Positions 48,893 through 60,159 of a DNA stretch of 64,000 bases are shown piece by piece. This DNA is from Megascapheus bottae (taxonomy: Eukaryota; Chordata; Mammalia; Rodentia; Geomyidae). A program made the position numbers and the translations under genes. The notes beneath the pieces are model-generated. The model did no database searches. It was given only the letters and a program-made list of their open reading frames with translations, and was not told the DNA's origin. The stretch is taken from NCBI GenBank assembly GCA_024803745.1, contig JANJXV010000013.1:4216001-4280000 (forward strand), in the 5' to 3' direction. Positions within the stretch are counted from its first letter, which is position 1. Every line of letters begins with the position of its first letter.

Positions 48893-49436
48893 CTGGACAT
48901 AGGAGTAGAGATTGGCAAATAATATACTGAGACATGTTTCTTTATATTTAAGAAGTTGAAATAAATTGAATAAATGTCTGACATGTAAACATTACATGAA
49001 ATTTCAATTATACTTAATTGGAACTGTATGTCCGCAACTAGATAGGTATTTACATAGGCTACTTTCTTGCAACAGTGTCGCAGCTGCTTAGTTGTATTGG
49101 AAATCATAGGCTTTGAAAGACTAAAGTGTTTATTTTTGTGTCCCTTTATCAAATCAGTTTTGCTTACCACAGTCCTATGGCTTTGTTTTGCATTCTTTGC
49201 TACCATTGAACTACAGAAATTTGGGTTCCACAACTCCCACCAATGTACCCCAAGATTCTGACTTACTTGGTGTAGAGTATAACTTAGTGACTCTGAAATG
49301 CTGGGTATCTAATTTTTCCTATCTAAAGGAAACAACTATAAAAAGAAGCATATGTTACAAAATTAGTTATTATGCATGCTGCCTCAGTATTTTCATTTCT
49401 TCTAGTTACATCTTAAAGAGTAGTATGTACTCATTG

Positions 49437-49669
49437 TTAAAAAATAAACCATGGGCTAGGAGTTTGTCCTAGTGGTAGAGTGCTTGCCTTAGTATGCATG
49501 AAGACCTGGATTCAATTCCTTGGTACCACATACATAGAAAAAAAAAGCCAAAAGTGGTACTGTTGCTTAACTGGTAGAGCTAGTCTAACCTTGAGAAAGC
49601 CCAAGGACAATGCTCAGGACCTGAGTTCAAGGCCCAGGATTGGCAAAAAAAAAGATTAAAAATAAACCA
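49437..49669 (+). mobile_element. IDL-Geo type SINE with TSD
   Basis: Head 'gggctaggagtttgtcctag', B-box region 'ctggattcaattccttgg', right monomer 'gttgcttaactggtagagct' and an A tail. The TSD ttaaaa(a)ataaacca is at 49,437-49,451 and 49,656-49,669. Confidence 0.9.
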
Positions 49670-50160
49670 AATAAACATAGATATTGGATTCTAAATTTCA
49701 TAAATAAAATAAAATCAACTTGGATCAAGTGCATTTGACAGATGCCTTTTCATTTCAGAACCAAATTAAGTAGTTTGTTTTATTTAGAGCCATCCTCTAA
49801 GAAAAATATACTTTAATATGCACAGAAACTACAATTCTAGTTATAATTCTAGATAGAATGAATGAATTCTAGATAGAAAAGGGATTCAGGATAAGATCCA
49901 CAAAGGATTTGATTCTTCTCATTTCCTACTCATCTCCTAACCATTGTCCACTGAATACTCTTAATAGGCAAATCCTTTCTGAGGGCCTCGTATTGCCTTG
50001 CCCACCATGTTTACATTTTTCATTTATTGTCAGCAATAGTTTCTGGTAAATTCCCCATGGCATGGAAGACTATGAAATGAAACATAAGGTAGATGTGGTT
50101 TTGTCTCTAAGCCAAATTGGAAGACCAAATTGATTAATGCTTTTAAAATTATACACACAC

Positions 50161-50373
50161 TACCAGGCTAGGTGACTCATTGAGCATCCAGGTAACCAAA
50201 ACTAGTTTCAGGAACAAGCCTTTTTGATTCTTATCTCTAATTAACCAAGAAAAATAAAGTTGAAGTGGATATGTGGCTTAAGTGGTGAGTACCAATTCTT
50301 GAGTAAAAAAAAAAGCTAAGGAAGAGCACAAGGTCATGAGTTCAACCCACATTACAGCACACACACACATATA
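50161..50373 (+). mobile_element. B1/tRNA composite SINE, partly deleted, CA tail
   Basis: 'ccaggctaggtgactcattg' (B1 start), 'cttatctctaattaaccaag' (linker), 'gtggcttaagtggtgagtac' (right monomer), ending 'cagcacacacacacatatac'. Confidence 0.7.
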
Positions 50374-50942
50374 CTTCCCTTCCTATAATGATATATAAGT
50401 ACATAGCATACAAAATAGGCCCTACTATGCCAATTTTTAGAAGTCTTATTTTCTACTTAACATTTTTCCACAGAAGAATATGTATATGTACCTTGTATAT
50501 TCTAATAATTGTATTATATGATTTGAGATATAACCTAAAATAATTCAACTCAATTTTGATGCTTTTACAAATATATTACCCATATATTGACATGTAGATT
50601 AGTTCTCAGAAGTTAAATCACTGTATCAAAGGAAATATAACCTTTAAAATATTAATAGATGACTCTAAATTTCTTTTCAACAAGTTCTTTCCAATTAATT
50701 CATTCTCATTAGCATTTAATATATCAATTAAAATATTTTCTATTTAAGTTTTTCCTTAAATAGGAAAACACATGCTTAATGTGTTTTATAGACTTTTATG
50801 AATTAGTTTTCTTACCTATATTTTAATTTTCCATGCCGCATGTTAGTGACTTACACAAACTTTTCAAAGTGAAAATAATTTTCCCATCGCATACATTGTA
50901 TATGCATTACCAAATTGTCGTTTATAATAAAATTTAATAAAG

Positions 50943-51156
50943 CATACTGCATTTTTTTGTCCAGTCCTTGGCTTGAGTTCAGGGCCTGAGCACTATCCTT
51001 GGACTTTCCTCAAGGCTAGTGTTCTGCCCTGAGCCACCGTACCACTTCTGGCTTTTTCTATGTATGTGGTACCGAGGAATCGAACCTGGGTCTTCATGCA
51101 TGGTAGGCAGGTACTCTACCATTAGGCCAAACTCCCGGCCTCATACTGCATTTTTT
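50943..51156 (-). mobile_element. IDL-Geo type SINE with TSD
   Basis: Antisense: 'tccagtccttggcttgagtt', 'ccctgagccaccgtaccact', 'gaatcgaacctgggtcttca', 'ctctaccattaggccaaact'. A perfect TSD catactgcatttttt flanks it. Confidence 0.92.
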
Positions 51157-51360
51157 ATCTAAACACATTGACCTCTTTTCTACCATACACAGCTTCAGGA
51201 TTTAATGCTCCATTATTATACAAAACCAAATCATCTTAAGATGTTTCTTGTTTTCTTTTTCTTCAGTCATTGCTTCATCTAGATTTCATTTTGAATCTGG
51301 ATTCACCTTTAATTTTTCTCAATTACATTGAGTTAAATATTCTTTCATTGTGAAAATAGT

Positions 51361-52067
51361 AAAAGAAAGTGTCTAAACAAGGACGTACTAAAGCCACTAG
51401 TACAACGATGATCATTGCAGGATTATTTACCATAGCAAAGATATGGAACCAACCCAGATGCCCCTCAGTAGATGATTAGATCAAGAAGATGTGATACTTA
51501 TACACAATGGAATTCTATGCTGACATCAGGAAAAATGACATTGCCCCATTTGTAAGGAAATGGAAAGACTTGGGAAAAAATACTTTTAAGTGAACTAAGC
51601 CAGACCCAAAGGAACATAGGCTCCATGGTTTCCCTCATTTGTAATAATTAGCACACATCTAGGACTCTCCTAGCCGAGGACTACCATAGCTCAAAACCTA
51701 GGTACATAAGGTCATATAGGATGAGGCTAAATGAAAGGATCTCTAGGATATGGAAACAAGAGCTTTATCTTGTGTGATTGTTGTTCTTAATGTACCATGT
51801 TATTTTTCTTCTCTTTTTTTTTGCCCTTATGGTTAATTTCATATTGTTGCAGTATCTGACTTTGTTACCTAGTATATTGTATATATGTTTATTTTAAATA
51901 GGAAAGGAAGGGGGGAAAACAAGATGGTTGGAGGGGTGGGGTATAGAAATGGGGACAAAAACATGAGAAGAGGTATCATTGTGTAAGAAGTAATGCACGT
52001 ACTACTTGACTAATGTAACTGTAACTTCTCTATACATTATCCCAATAATAAAAAAGAAAGCGTTTAA
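51361..52067 (+). mobile_element. 5'-truncated L1 with ORF2 C-terminus
   Basis: Starts in ORF2 ('ggacgtactaaagccactag', 'acccagatgcccctcagtag'), then 3' UTR with G-rich tract (51,902-51,952) and tail 'cccaataataaaaa'. The flanks aaaagaaagtgtctaaac and aaaagaaagcgtttaac are a decayed TSD. Stops interrupt the frame. Confidence 0.85.
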
Positions 52068-52326
52068 CATGGCAATAATTTTCCAGGACTACTTACTTGC
52101 AAAATTGGAACCTGGACTTTCTCATTCTGCTTGCTTAACTTGTTATAGTTTACTCCTTGTGGATATATTGACCTGTTGTCCTGTTTGCCTCATAAGGAGA
52201 ATACTTTGATTTAAGTGGGATACTGCCATTGTAGTTAATGCCTCATGTTTGTTTTTGTATTTCACTGTTTCTATAAAATGGAAATGAAGTCAACCTTTCT
52301 AGAATACTTTAAAAAATTAGACAAAA

Positions 52327-52548
52327 CCAGGCACTGGTGGCCTACACCTGGAGTCCTAGCTGTTTAGGAGACTGAGATATGAGGATAGAAGTTCAAAGTC
52401 AACCCAGGCAGGAAAGTCTGTGAGATTTACCTCTCCAATAAACTATTCAGAAAAGTGATGCTGGGGCTCAGATGGTCCAGTGGTAGCCTCGAGCACAAAG
52501 AAGCTCAGGGAGAGCAACTAAGCCTGAATTCAAGCCCCAGGAGCAGCA
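52327..52548 (+). mobile_element. B1/tRNA composite SINE
   Basis: 'aaccaggcactggtggccta', 'tttaggagactgagatatga', 'gatgctggggctcagatggt' and 'gaattcaagccccaggagca', followed by an A run and a TATA-rich stretch. Confidence 0.8.
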
Positions 52549-53580
52549 AAAAAATTATATATATGTATATATGCATATACATATTATTTTACATTAGACA
52601 GTAAATCTACAAGTATTGTACTGGGATTCTGTGGGACAGTTAATATATTTTAAGGTTAAGCAGGCTTTTGTAGTTAAAAACCTTCTCAAGAATGCACACA
52701 CTTTAAAGCTGAATCTGAATTCAGAAAGTCCCACCTCATTTGGACAAGAAATGTAGATTCTCCACCTAGAACGTCATTTTTATTGAATTCATACCTGTAA
52801 GCTGTGGTGAGATTTATAACATTTTCCATCTTTTATGTTTTCTCATTTTCTCCCTTCACATCTGAATATTCTGGAGACTAATATTAATATAATTCTGGAG
52901 ACTAATATTAACACTGTTATATTAAAACAGTAAAATACAAACATTTCCCTTGTCTTCTTTAATGCCTAGGACATGAACCACTGACTGACATATTGAAAAA
53001 AATGTTTCATAAAAATCCTTTGAACCACTTATTGAGAAAGGCATTTTATAATCTTCCTGGGTTTTTTCCTGGCATCAAGTTGCTAAGTTTGGGTTCATTT
53101 ATTGGGAATTGCTGCAGGAAACGTAACCTGCCATGACCTCGGGAGAGATATGTGTGATGAACTGAAATGCACTTGGTTCTGCATTTAAAGCCATTAAACA
53201 AAAGTTGTGGCATGGTGAGAACTGGATCTCTCTGTGGATATAATGGTGTCCTGAAAGTCTCTGGCTATGTTTCAAGTACCTACAGTTTATAATTACCTCC
53301 TCTCCCTATGACAGACAGAACTGGGAATCAAATTAAGTGGCTGCCTTCTCTTACGTTGCTAAAGAATCTCGAGCTTAAGCTAAGATTGCCTTTTCTCTTC
53401 CTAAAAAAAGGCACAAACAATGACAGCCCAAAATAGCTATTTAGTCAGAACTGACGACACTTTCTGAATGCCTGTCATTAAGAGCGAAATGAAATTAAAA
53501 AAAAATCCTGCTCTTTAATTTCTCTTTCTGAAAGACTTTGTTTCTTCAGAAGCTGTCTCACCTCACCGCCTAGAAGAAAT
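52549..53580. other. Unique intronic sequence
   Basis: A short tandem duplication of 'attctggagactaatatta' lies at about 52,869-52,911. No exon is supported. Confidence 0.5.
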
Positions 53581-54785
53581 TCAAGGCTGTCTGCTGGTGC
53601 TTCAGCACCACTGCAGGCTACAAAGGGGAGGTGGCTTATGCAAAACATATTGAAGGGAAAAAAAAAATCCTAAAAGTCACTGCAGCTTTTGCTAGTGAGT
53701 TATGCTGCTCTCCCATGTTGTTACAAGCTGATGGGGAGCTTTGTGGCAAAAACAGAGCCACTCTCTGTCTCCCACTATGTTTGCTGCAGTAGGAGCTGCT
53801 CATTTCTGCTTTGTATTTGCCAGAGAGCTTTAAGATTGTAGCTGAGCGCTTGGACTTCCTAAGACTGAAAATAAGAGTTTTGAACCAGAACTGGTACTTT
53901 ACCCTCTTGACTAAGTAAATAGCCAGTTAATTTGCAATACACAATGCCTGACAGGAATGACAACACACAGTAGGATCTGATGTTTTTTTAATTAAGCTTT
54001 CTTTTTCCTTCTCTTTCTTATGGATCCATTGGGACAGAAGCTTTTCTTTTTCTCACCCTTCCAGAGCCAACTGAACGTTTTATATTCAGAAGCAGTAGCG
54101 GTTGCTCTGAGGTTATGCTATCCCCTGAAATCATCTGTTTTCATTCCAAGCCTCTATTATAGATTGCCATTTAGCAATAAAAGCAGAGTTCTAGAAAATT
54201 GGATGCATGGTTTTATTAGAAGCTTAGCAACTTTAAATATCCCTGGAAAATATAGCACGTATCACAGGGCAAGGAAGCCTGAGAAGGTGGCACTGCTTAG
54301 CTCTGTAACTCACTGCAGAACACCTGAGGAGAGCCCCAGCTCACATCTTGAGGGACTTCTGTGGAATAGGGATGCTTTGGTTCTGCTTCAGCGAGAAGCA
54401 GAAGAAGATACGCTTGCAGTGATTTGTAGTATTTGCCAAACAAGGTACTGCATCAGACTAGCCTGAAATACAATGCAGAGCTTCTGGTAAACCTTCAAAA
54501 GGAAAAAAAAGGGGGGGGTTCCTCTAAATTTACAGTCTGCCGGATGCAATCCAATTGTAAAGTATCTAATAGGATAACAGCAGGGCTCTCCAGAAATAAA
54601 AGTAACTCATTGGTTAAATTTCAATTCTTCACCTTTCCCCCCCTCCTTCCTGGGTGAGCTCATCCCCCCTCCTTTTTTTTTTTTTTTTTAAATCCAGTGA
54701 TTTAAAATGCTAGAAGGAAAAGCAACTGAGGTCTTAACTTTCAGGGGCTGAATTCTCGGCTAATTGAAATTACTGGGCACCATGC
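53581..54785 (+). promoter_or_regulatory. DLG2: Probable upstream regulatory region of DLG2 alpha
   Basis: About 1.2 kb without any recognised mobile element lies directly upstream of the TATA box, unlike the repeat-rich sequence before it. It contains 'ttcagcaccac' at 53,601-53,611, identical to the left half of the REST/NRSF consensus; the right half matches poorly. A 148-codon frame (54,020-54,466) and a good splice-acceptor-like tract ending at 54,064 are present but unsupported. Calling this regulatory is inference from position. Confidence 0.4.
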
Positions 54786-54794
54786 TATATATAG
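54786..54794 (+). promoter_or_regulatory. DLG2: TATA box of the DLG2 alpha promoter
   Basis: 'tatatatag' in the context 'catgctatatatagccaatg'. Pyrimidine-rich initiator-like candidates ('ctcactca' at about 54,817-54,824) lie 30-37 bases downstream, the expected spacing. This would give a leader of roughly 175 bases before the ATG at 54,994. The start site is predicted, not shown. Confidence 0.55.
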
Positions 54795-54836
54795 CCAATG
54801 AAGAGATTGTGAGCTCTCACTCAGTGCCTTCGAGAC

Positions 54837-55033
54837 ATGTCGTTTTGTAGTCAGAGAAAACAGAGATCAATGCATCTTCAAACTGACAGAGGGAACGGAT
54901 GCCCCTCAGTAGCACATGCCCAGGATCGTGTGTGTGGGGCTGGAGCTGTGCTGAGAAGCTGAATACCTGTCCATATGCTCGTTATTTACTGCAATGTTCT
55001 TTGCATGTTACTGTGCACTCCGGACTAACGTGA
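54837..55033 (+). promoter_or_regulatory. DLG2: Cluster of four upstream ORFs in the DLG2 alpha leader
   Basis: If transcription starts near 54,820, the leader has these ORFs: 54,837-54,962 (41 codons plus TGA), 54,899-55,033 (44 codons, overlapping the whole coding part of the exon, TGA two bases before the donor), 54,916-54,954 (12 codons, same frame as DLG2 but stopped) and 54,975-55,028 (17 codons, overlapping the DLG2 start). These would be expected to limit initiation at 54,994. Their existence is read directly; their use is inference. Confidence 0.55.
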
Positions 55034-55035
55034 AG
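54994..55035 (+). CDS. DLG2: DLG2 (PSD-93) alpha-isoform first coding exon
   Basis: It encodes the 14 residues MFFACYCALRTNVK and then meets the donor AAG|GTAAGA in phase 0. This is the N-terminus of the PSD-93/chapsyn-110 alpha isoform; the known protein continues KYRYQDED, encoded by the next exon, which is outside the window. DLG2 is a membrane-associated guanylate kinase with three PDZ domains, an SH3 and a GK-like domain. It scaffolds NMDA receptors and potassium channels at the postsynaptic density. Cys5 and Cys7 are the palmitoylation sites that attach it to membrane. The same first-exon/KYRYQDED arrangement occurs in DLG4. The start has G at -3 (moderate context). The longer reading frame to 55,248 is only read-through into intron. 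All PDZ, SH3 and GK exons are absent. Confidence 0.92.
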
Positions 55036-57479
55036 GTAAGAGGAGGCAAGGCGGCAACCGGGCTCAATATACATGTTAAACCAGCTGCAGAAAATGTCTA
55101 CCTTTGTATAGCTCGAGGACTTTTCCGATTGCCGGCTGAGCGGGCAGATTATTACAGGTGGTTGCAAAGGCTTTGTTTTATGGTAGCTGTGCAGTGTCGC
55201 TGGGGGAAGCATGTTGGAACACTGCTACCAAGTGACCTTCAGGTTTAACTGTAATTCAGGTTCATGCTCACCCCTGAGGGGCGGAAGAGGGTGAAGAAAG
55301 GTGGACAGGGGGAGGAAAAGAGGAACATTATTTAAGTAGGCCGGAATCAAAAAATCAAAGTGGGTTAAAAAGCTATAAAGCATGCTGTAAATTGTCTTCC
55401 TTAAAAAAAAAAAGAAAGGAAAAGTGCTGTAAGCTGCCTGTGTTCGCGCGAGCTTAATTGTTCAGGAGCCAGGGGGTTTGTTTACAGTCAGGACGGTGGT
55501 GGCATTGGAATCCGTGGGTTACCTGCACAGCCTGTGCGGGAAAGCAGATGACTATCATTTAGGATCTGGGCGATAGGAATCGCGCAGCCCCCCTGGGATC
55601 CGGTGGGTTGGCTGCTTAGGCTGGGGTGGGCTCTCTTGTCGAGATTGTCACCCCACTGACATTGACTCGCTGTGGCTAATGAGCTTCTGAAGTTGAGCCT
55701 AAGTTTGGGAGATTTACCCCCCGGCAGGAAGAAGGGTATTGTTATGGAAAAGGTTTTCTGATGCTGCGTTCATTCAGCACTGAGCCAGAGAGAGACCAGC
55801 TGTGGAATTCCAGTTGCATAATTTACGGGAATTACATCCTCAGCTAATATTATGAGCTTGTATCTCCTTTTGAAGGAAGTAGGGGAAGTGATTGTCTTTT
55901 ATTTTGTATTTTTTTGCAAGGTGGGGGGCGGAGACAGCAGCAGTTAAGGTTTCATATCTAAAATAGAAGTCTTAAAAGAAAAAAGCCAATGTGAAATGAT
56001 TCCTCTTTTCATTTGACTAAGGGAAAAAAAATCCTGTAATGTATCTGGCTACTAAAGTTTCATTTTCTGTGTTTACAAGTTTTATCAGAGAGCCCTGCTG
56101 CTTGCTCTTTAGTAAACCTTATTTTTTTTTCATACAAATTTCAAACAGGTAGTGTTTATGTTTTGGTGACCATGGCTTATTTTACAACTCTTGTCTGGAA
56201 ATGTTCTGGACATCATGCTGCAGAGTTCTATAGAATTTACTTTTTACTACTTTAAAGATTAACCTGAGTAGTCAATTTTCTTTTATGCATATGATGGAGA
56301 TAGTAAATAACATGCAAAGAAGTATTTTCAAACACAGAGAGTATGCTCTGGTGCCTGGGGGCTGCCCTTGTCCCATCTCTTATTTCAAATAATGGGCCCA
56401 ATAGTCATTGTTTTCCAAACTCTATGAAGTTACTGTCTTCCTGTCTCATCTTTTTTGAAGAGTGAATGAAATACCGCTTTAGAACAAGCAACCTGAGAGT
56501 TTATATATTAAGAAACAGTGACTGTTTTACTATTTCACTATTGTATTTTAGTGTAGGAAAACCTGACCCAGATGTCTCTGATGAAGGCTTGGGCAAGTCC
56601 CTTTCTACTCATCACTGTAAAGACAGTTGTCTTTACCAGTTTACTTTTCAGTGTTGTCTTAATAAAACTTACAAGCAAAAGATATCTTAATTAGCAATAT
56701 CTTAAACTCACATGAGTTGAATAAAATGTAGACATGCATATTAATCAATAGATACTGGGACCATATTCAACATATTTGACATTGCTTATACAGATGTAGA
56801 TTAGCTTCAATTTTAAATGTTTATACATTTTTCATAATTATATTTTCTTTCATAATTTTTAATTTTATTTTGCGAGTACCCTTTCTGTCAAAAGTAGCAG
56901 GTTTGTAAAAAAAAGTTGGTAGTTATTTGCAATCTGCTATGTCACCAGATTGATTACCAAACTCTCACTTGATAGTTTCAGTTTTAGATTTTAAAACATT
57001 AGACCTAATTTTTATTGTACCCAGAACTATTTTGTTCTGATAGTCTCTGTGACAAGGTGTGGGTTCTTGTGTTTGCAGTGGTTTGCTATGATTATTATTA
57101 CAGTGACCCAAAACTTTGAGGTATTTAAAATTCAAAGGATCAAAACAATTATTGTCTATTTAATTCTACACAGAATAGACAACTAATGTCACAATCTGTT
57201 AATCTGGAATGACTTTTCTGCAGTGAATCTTCATAGAGGGATTTTTTTGAGAATGGTGTTTTAATGTATTGTCAAATGTATTATTATATGAATAACAAGA
57301 CATTAAATCTAAACCTCTAGTATAAACATACTTATACCCATCAACACACATACTAGCTTATCATTTAGGGGTCACCATTTATTTAGTCATGTATTAAAGC
57401 CTTTTCAATGACAATTGTGGTTTGTACCCTCACTCTGATAAAGCCTTGAATACCAAGATAATGAAATGCTAAGATAATG
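55036..57479 (+). other. DLG2: DLG2 alpha first intron, 5' part
   Basis: Begins GTAAGAGG at 55,036. About 55,040-55,740 is more GC-rich than the rest of the window with several CpGs ('gttcgcgcgagc' near 55,442; 'aatcgcgcagcc' near 55,578), though too sparse for a clear CpG island. From 55,900 on it is AT-rich with no recognised repeat or exon. Confidence 0.6.
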
Positions 57480-57790
57480 GAAAACAGGAATATAGTCCCT
57501 GTTTCCTGGAAACTTCCAATCTAGCATAAGACAGACCTATAACTAACAAGTAAACATTATAGCACCTGATATGTACTCTTAATGCTAGACATATATGCAG
57601 GGGGGAAGGAAACAAAGAGCCCCAGTACTTCTGTTAAAACTATTCAACAAAGGCTTCATTGTAGGCTCATGTGTGAGTTGAATCTTGACAGCCAATGGAG
57701 ATTTCTTGAGGGATGAGAAAAGCATGCTGGGAAAAAGAAATGGCAAAACCATGGAGTTTACAAGCAAAACGCTTTGAAGAGTTGCAAATA
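57480..57790 (+). other. Possible ancient interspersed repeat, unassigned
   Basis: 'tagtccctgtttcctggaaa', 'cttccaatctagcataagac' and 'gggatgagaaaagcatgctg' resemble the common mammalian repeat beginning 'gtccctgccctcatggagct'. A similar stretch is at 62,090-62,390. I cannot name the family with confidence. Confidence 0.3.
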
Positions 57791-58213
57791 GAATAAAGTA
57801 GTTGGAGTATTTGGGTCTTGTGAGGCTGGAGAGTGCAATGAGTTTGAGCAATCATTAAAATCTAACATTGAAAGTAGTGTTTCTTACCACCTCTTTGCTG
57901 GAATATGGATTTCTATAGTAAGAAAAAATCAAGAGAACTTGTAATCAGGGATATTATTTATGTTCTATGTTTTCTTGATTGCTCTGAGTTGCTTGAGTCA
58001 TAGGATTGATATCATTCTGGCTTTGTTTTAACTTTTTACAGAAAATGATTAGAGCAATTTATTTGGTTCTACTCAACACAAAAAAGAAGTAACGTGCTAA
58101 TTATGTAGATGTGTAGTTTTTCTTTGATCAGAAATTGCCTGTATTGTGTGAAAAGTAACTCTTTGAGAAAACATATGAAGTGTGTTGTCTATGGAAATTT
58201 TTTGTCTGTGGAA

Positions 58214-58477
58214 ATAGCTCTAGATTTTGTGTGTGTGTTGGTCATGGGGATTGAACTCTGGGTCTGGGTACTGTCCCTGAGCTCTTCAGCTCAAGGCTAC
58301 CACCCTGCCCTTGAGCCACCGCCTCATTTCCCATGTCCTGGTGGTTAACTGGATATAAGAGTCTCACAGTTTTTAGTGCTGGGGGCTGGCTTTGAACAGT
58401 GATCCTCAGCTCTCAGCCTCCTGAGAAGCTAGGATTACAGGCACAAGCCACCACACTGGGCAATATCTCTAGATTTT
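58214..58477 (-). mobile_element. B1/tRNA composite SINE with CA tail and TSD
   Basis: 'tgtgtgtgttggtcatgggg' (CA tail on sense), 'cagctcaaggctaccaccct', 'gctggctttgaacagtgatc' and 'gctaggattacaggcacaag'. The 15-base TSD atagctctagatttt / atatctctagatttt has one mismatch. Confidence 0.9.
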
Positions 58478-58689
58478 ACAGTAATTTATGAAATATTTTT
58501 ATTTCCATCTTGCTATTTTCTTCCTTTCATTGTTACATAAATACATACACACCCATAAGACCAAAAGCCCTTATATACAATCTATAATCTATAAATTGAG
58601 AGTATTATAATAATGTCACAGGTAAGAAAACAAAAATACAGAAAATAAATGACCAGTTTCTGCTTTCTATGTGTAATAAGCCTCTTCTT

Positions 58690-58870
58690 GCTCTCTCTGT
58701 CTTCCCCCTCCCTCTTTTTCCCTCCCTCCCTCCCTTCCCCCACAATTTCTTCCCCCCTCCATCTTTTCTCTTCTCTCTCTCCTTCCCCCATCTTATTTTG
58801 GTGGTACTAGGGTATGAATTCAGAGCCTCTTGCTTGCTAGGCATGTGTTCTATTATATCTCCTCCAGACT
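58690..58870 (-). mobile_element. Old ID-like SINE with a polypyrimidine (tail-derived) tract
   Basis: A polypyrimidine tract (58,690-58,793) runs into an antisense ID-like sequence ('gtggtactagggtatgaatt', 'cttgcttgctaggcatgtgt'). On the sense strand the tract is the element's 3' purine tail. Small frames here come from the tract. Confidence 0.5.
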
Positions 58871-59555
58871 TGACTTAATGCTTAATTCTTGTGGCACATA
58901 CTACTTATCCTCTAGAGTCAATTCTTTTCCTATAATTTTGAAATTCCTTGAGAGTAATGTAAAGAACACTGTAGATAAACAATTTAACCAGAGGAATTTT
59001 AGAGCATGGTTTTGAGGATGGCCACCACTACAAAACAAAATTTCTGTTCATCTTCCTCTTTTATTGCACAGATTGATCACATTTCTCAACCTGCCTATTG
59101 TTCAGTTTTGGGGTCTGTAAAACTAGAGTACAGAAAACAAAAAAGCTCTGAGCTATTCTAGTGAGTCTATGTGAAAAGGCACATCAATTCTTAATGAAAT
59201 TTTGTATAATAAATTAAGAATTCACTCAATTAGTATTTAGTTGATAAAAGTAAATACATAGAACAGTAAGCCTTTAGTGTTGATTTCCTTAGAAAAAATT
59301 CTTAGAATTGAGCCGAGTTATGGATGATTGTACCATAAGGTTTACGACTGAGAACATGGTAATTCTGCTGTCAGAGTTAAGTGGAGCAGCCTATACTATA
59401 TGGTCTACCCAAGGACATGTTACAAGACAGGTTCTTGATGCACTCCCCTCACAGGGTTAATTATTCTAATGTAAGGCCAGTCAAGGAATGGTTCCTGTAG
59501 TAATCTTATTCCAAAACTGGAATGGTTCAAGAAATATTTCTGTAATAATCTTACC
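58871..59555. other. Unique intronic sequence
   Basis: No clear feature. A short internal duplication ('gtagtaatcttattcca' / 'tgtaataatcttacccca') lies at 59,497-59,557. Confidence 0.45.
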
Positions 59556-59564
59556 CCATCATTG

Positions 59565-59700
59565 TAGATACTTAGGTGGCTGAGGTCTGCAGGATTGATG
59601 TTCAAAACCAGCCCAGGCAGGAAAGTCTTCCATGTCCTAATTTACCTACCTAAGCTAGAAAATCATGCACTAGAAGTCCAGTGTAAATCAGCAAACTTTC
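59565..59700 (+). mobile_element. Truncated B1/tRNA composite SINE
   Basis: 'gatacttaggtggctgaggt', 'ttcaaaaccagcccaggcag' and 'gaaagtcttccatgtcctaa' match the B1 half and linker; the right monomer is unrecognisable. Confidence 0.55.
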
Positions 59701-60009
59701 TGTACCCTTGGGGTAGTGGAGCTTTCTCATGCTGTGTTTTCTGGGGAGGGACTTAAATGCTGTAAGCCTTTTACTTTTCCATCAAGACTCAAAGTGATGG
59801 GCTCAGCCTATTGAAAGCACACCCTTTCCCTAATAAATTTTCTTATCATTTAAAAGAAAATATCCTATAGTTAGTGAAAAACATGTTAAGCTGTAATATC
59901 CTTTTTTTCTAGTCATCATCACCATTACACATGCACATATCCTAACACGTGAACTCTAAGGAAGCTGAAATCTTAGTCCTTTCTTTTGGTTCGCTTTTAT
60001 TGCACCAGA

Positions 60010-60065
60010 AAGATCAATGTCAAGTATGAAGTAGGTGTTCAATAAATATATGTATGCATGTATAT
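60010..60065 (+). mobile_element. L2 3' end relic
   Basis: 'tgaagtaggtgttcaataaa' followed by TATG repeats matches the terminal L2 motif (agtaggtgctcaataaatat). Confidence 0.5.
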
Positions 60066-60159
60066 ATGTATGTACACATATATAATAAATACGTTAACTG
60101 AAGTCCCAGATTTTTTAAAAATTTACTTGGCTTCTTTCCAAAATCCTTATTTATGTTCC

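Noticed and set aside
54994..55248. 84-codon ORF as a complete small protein
   Set aside because: Only the first 14 codons match DLG2 alpha; the rest reads past a consensus GTAAGA donor into intron.
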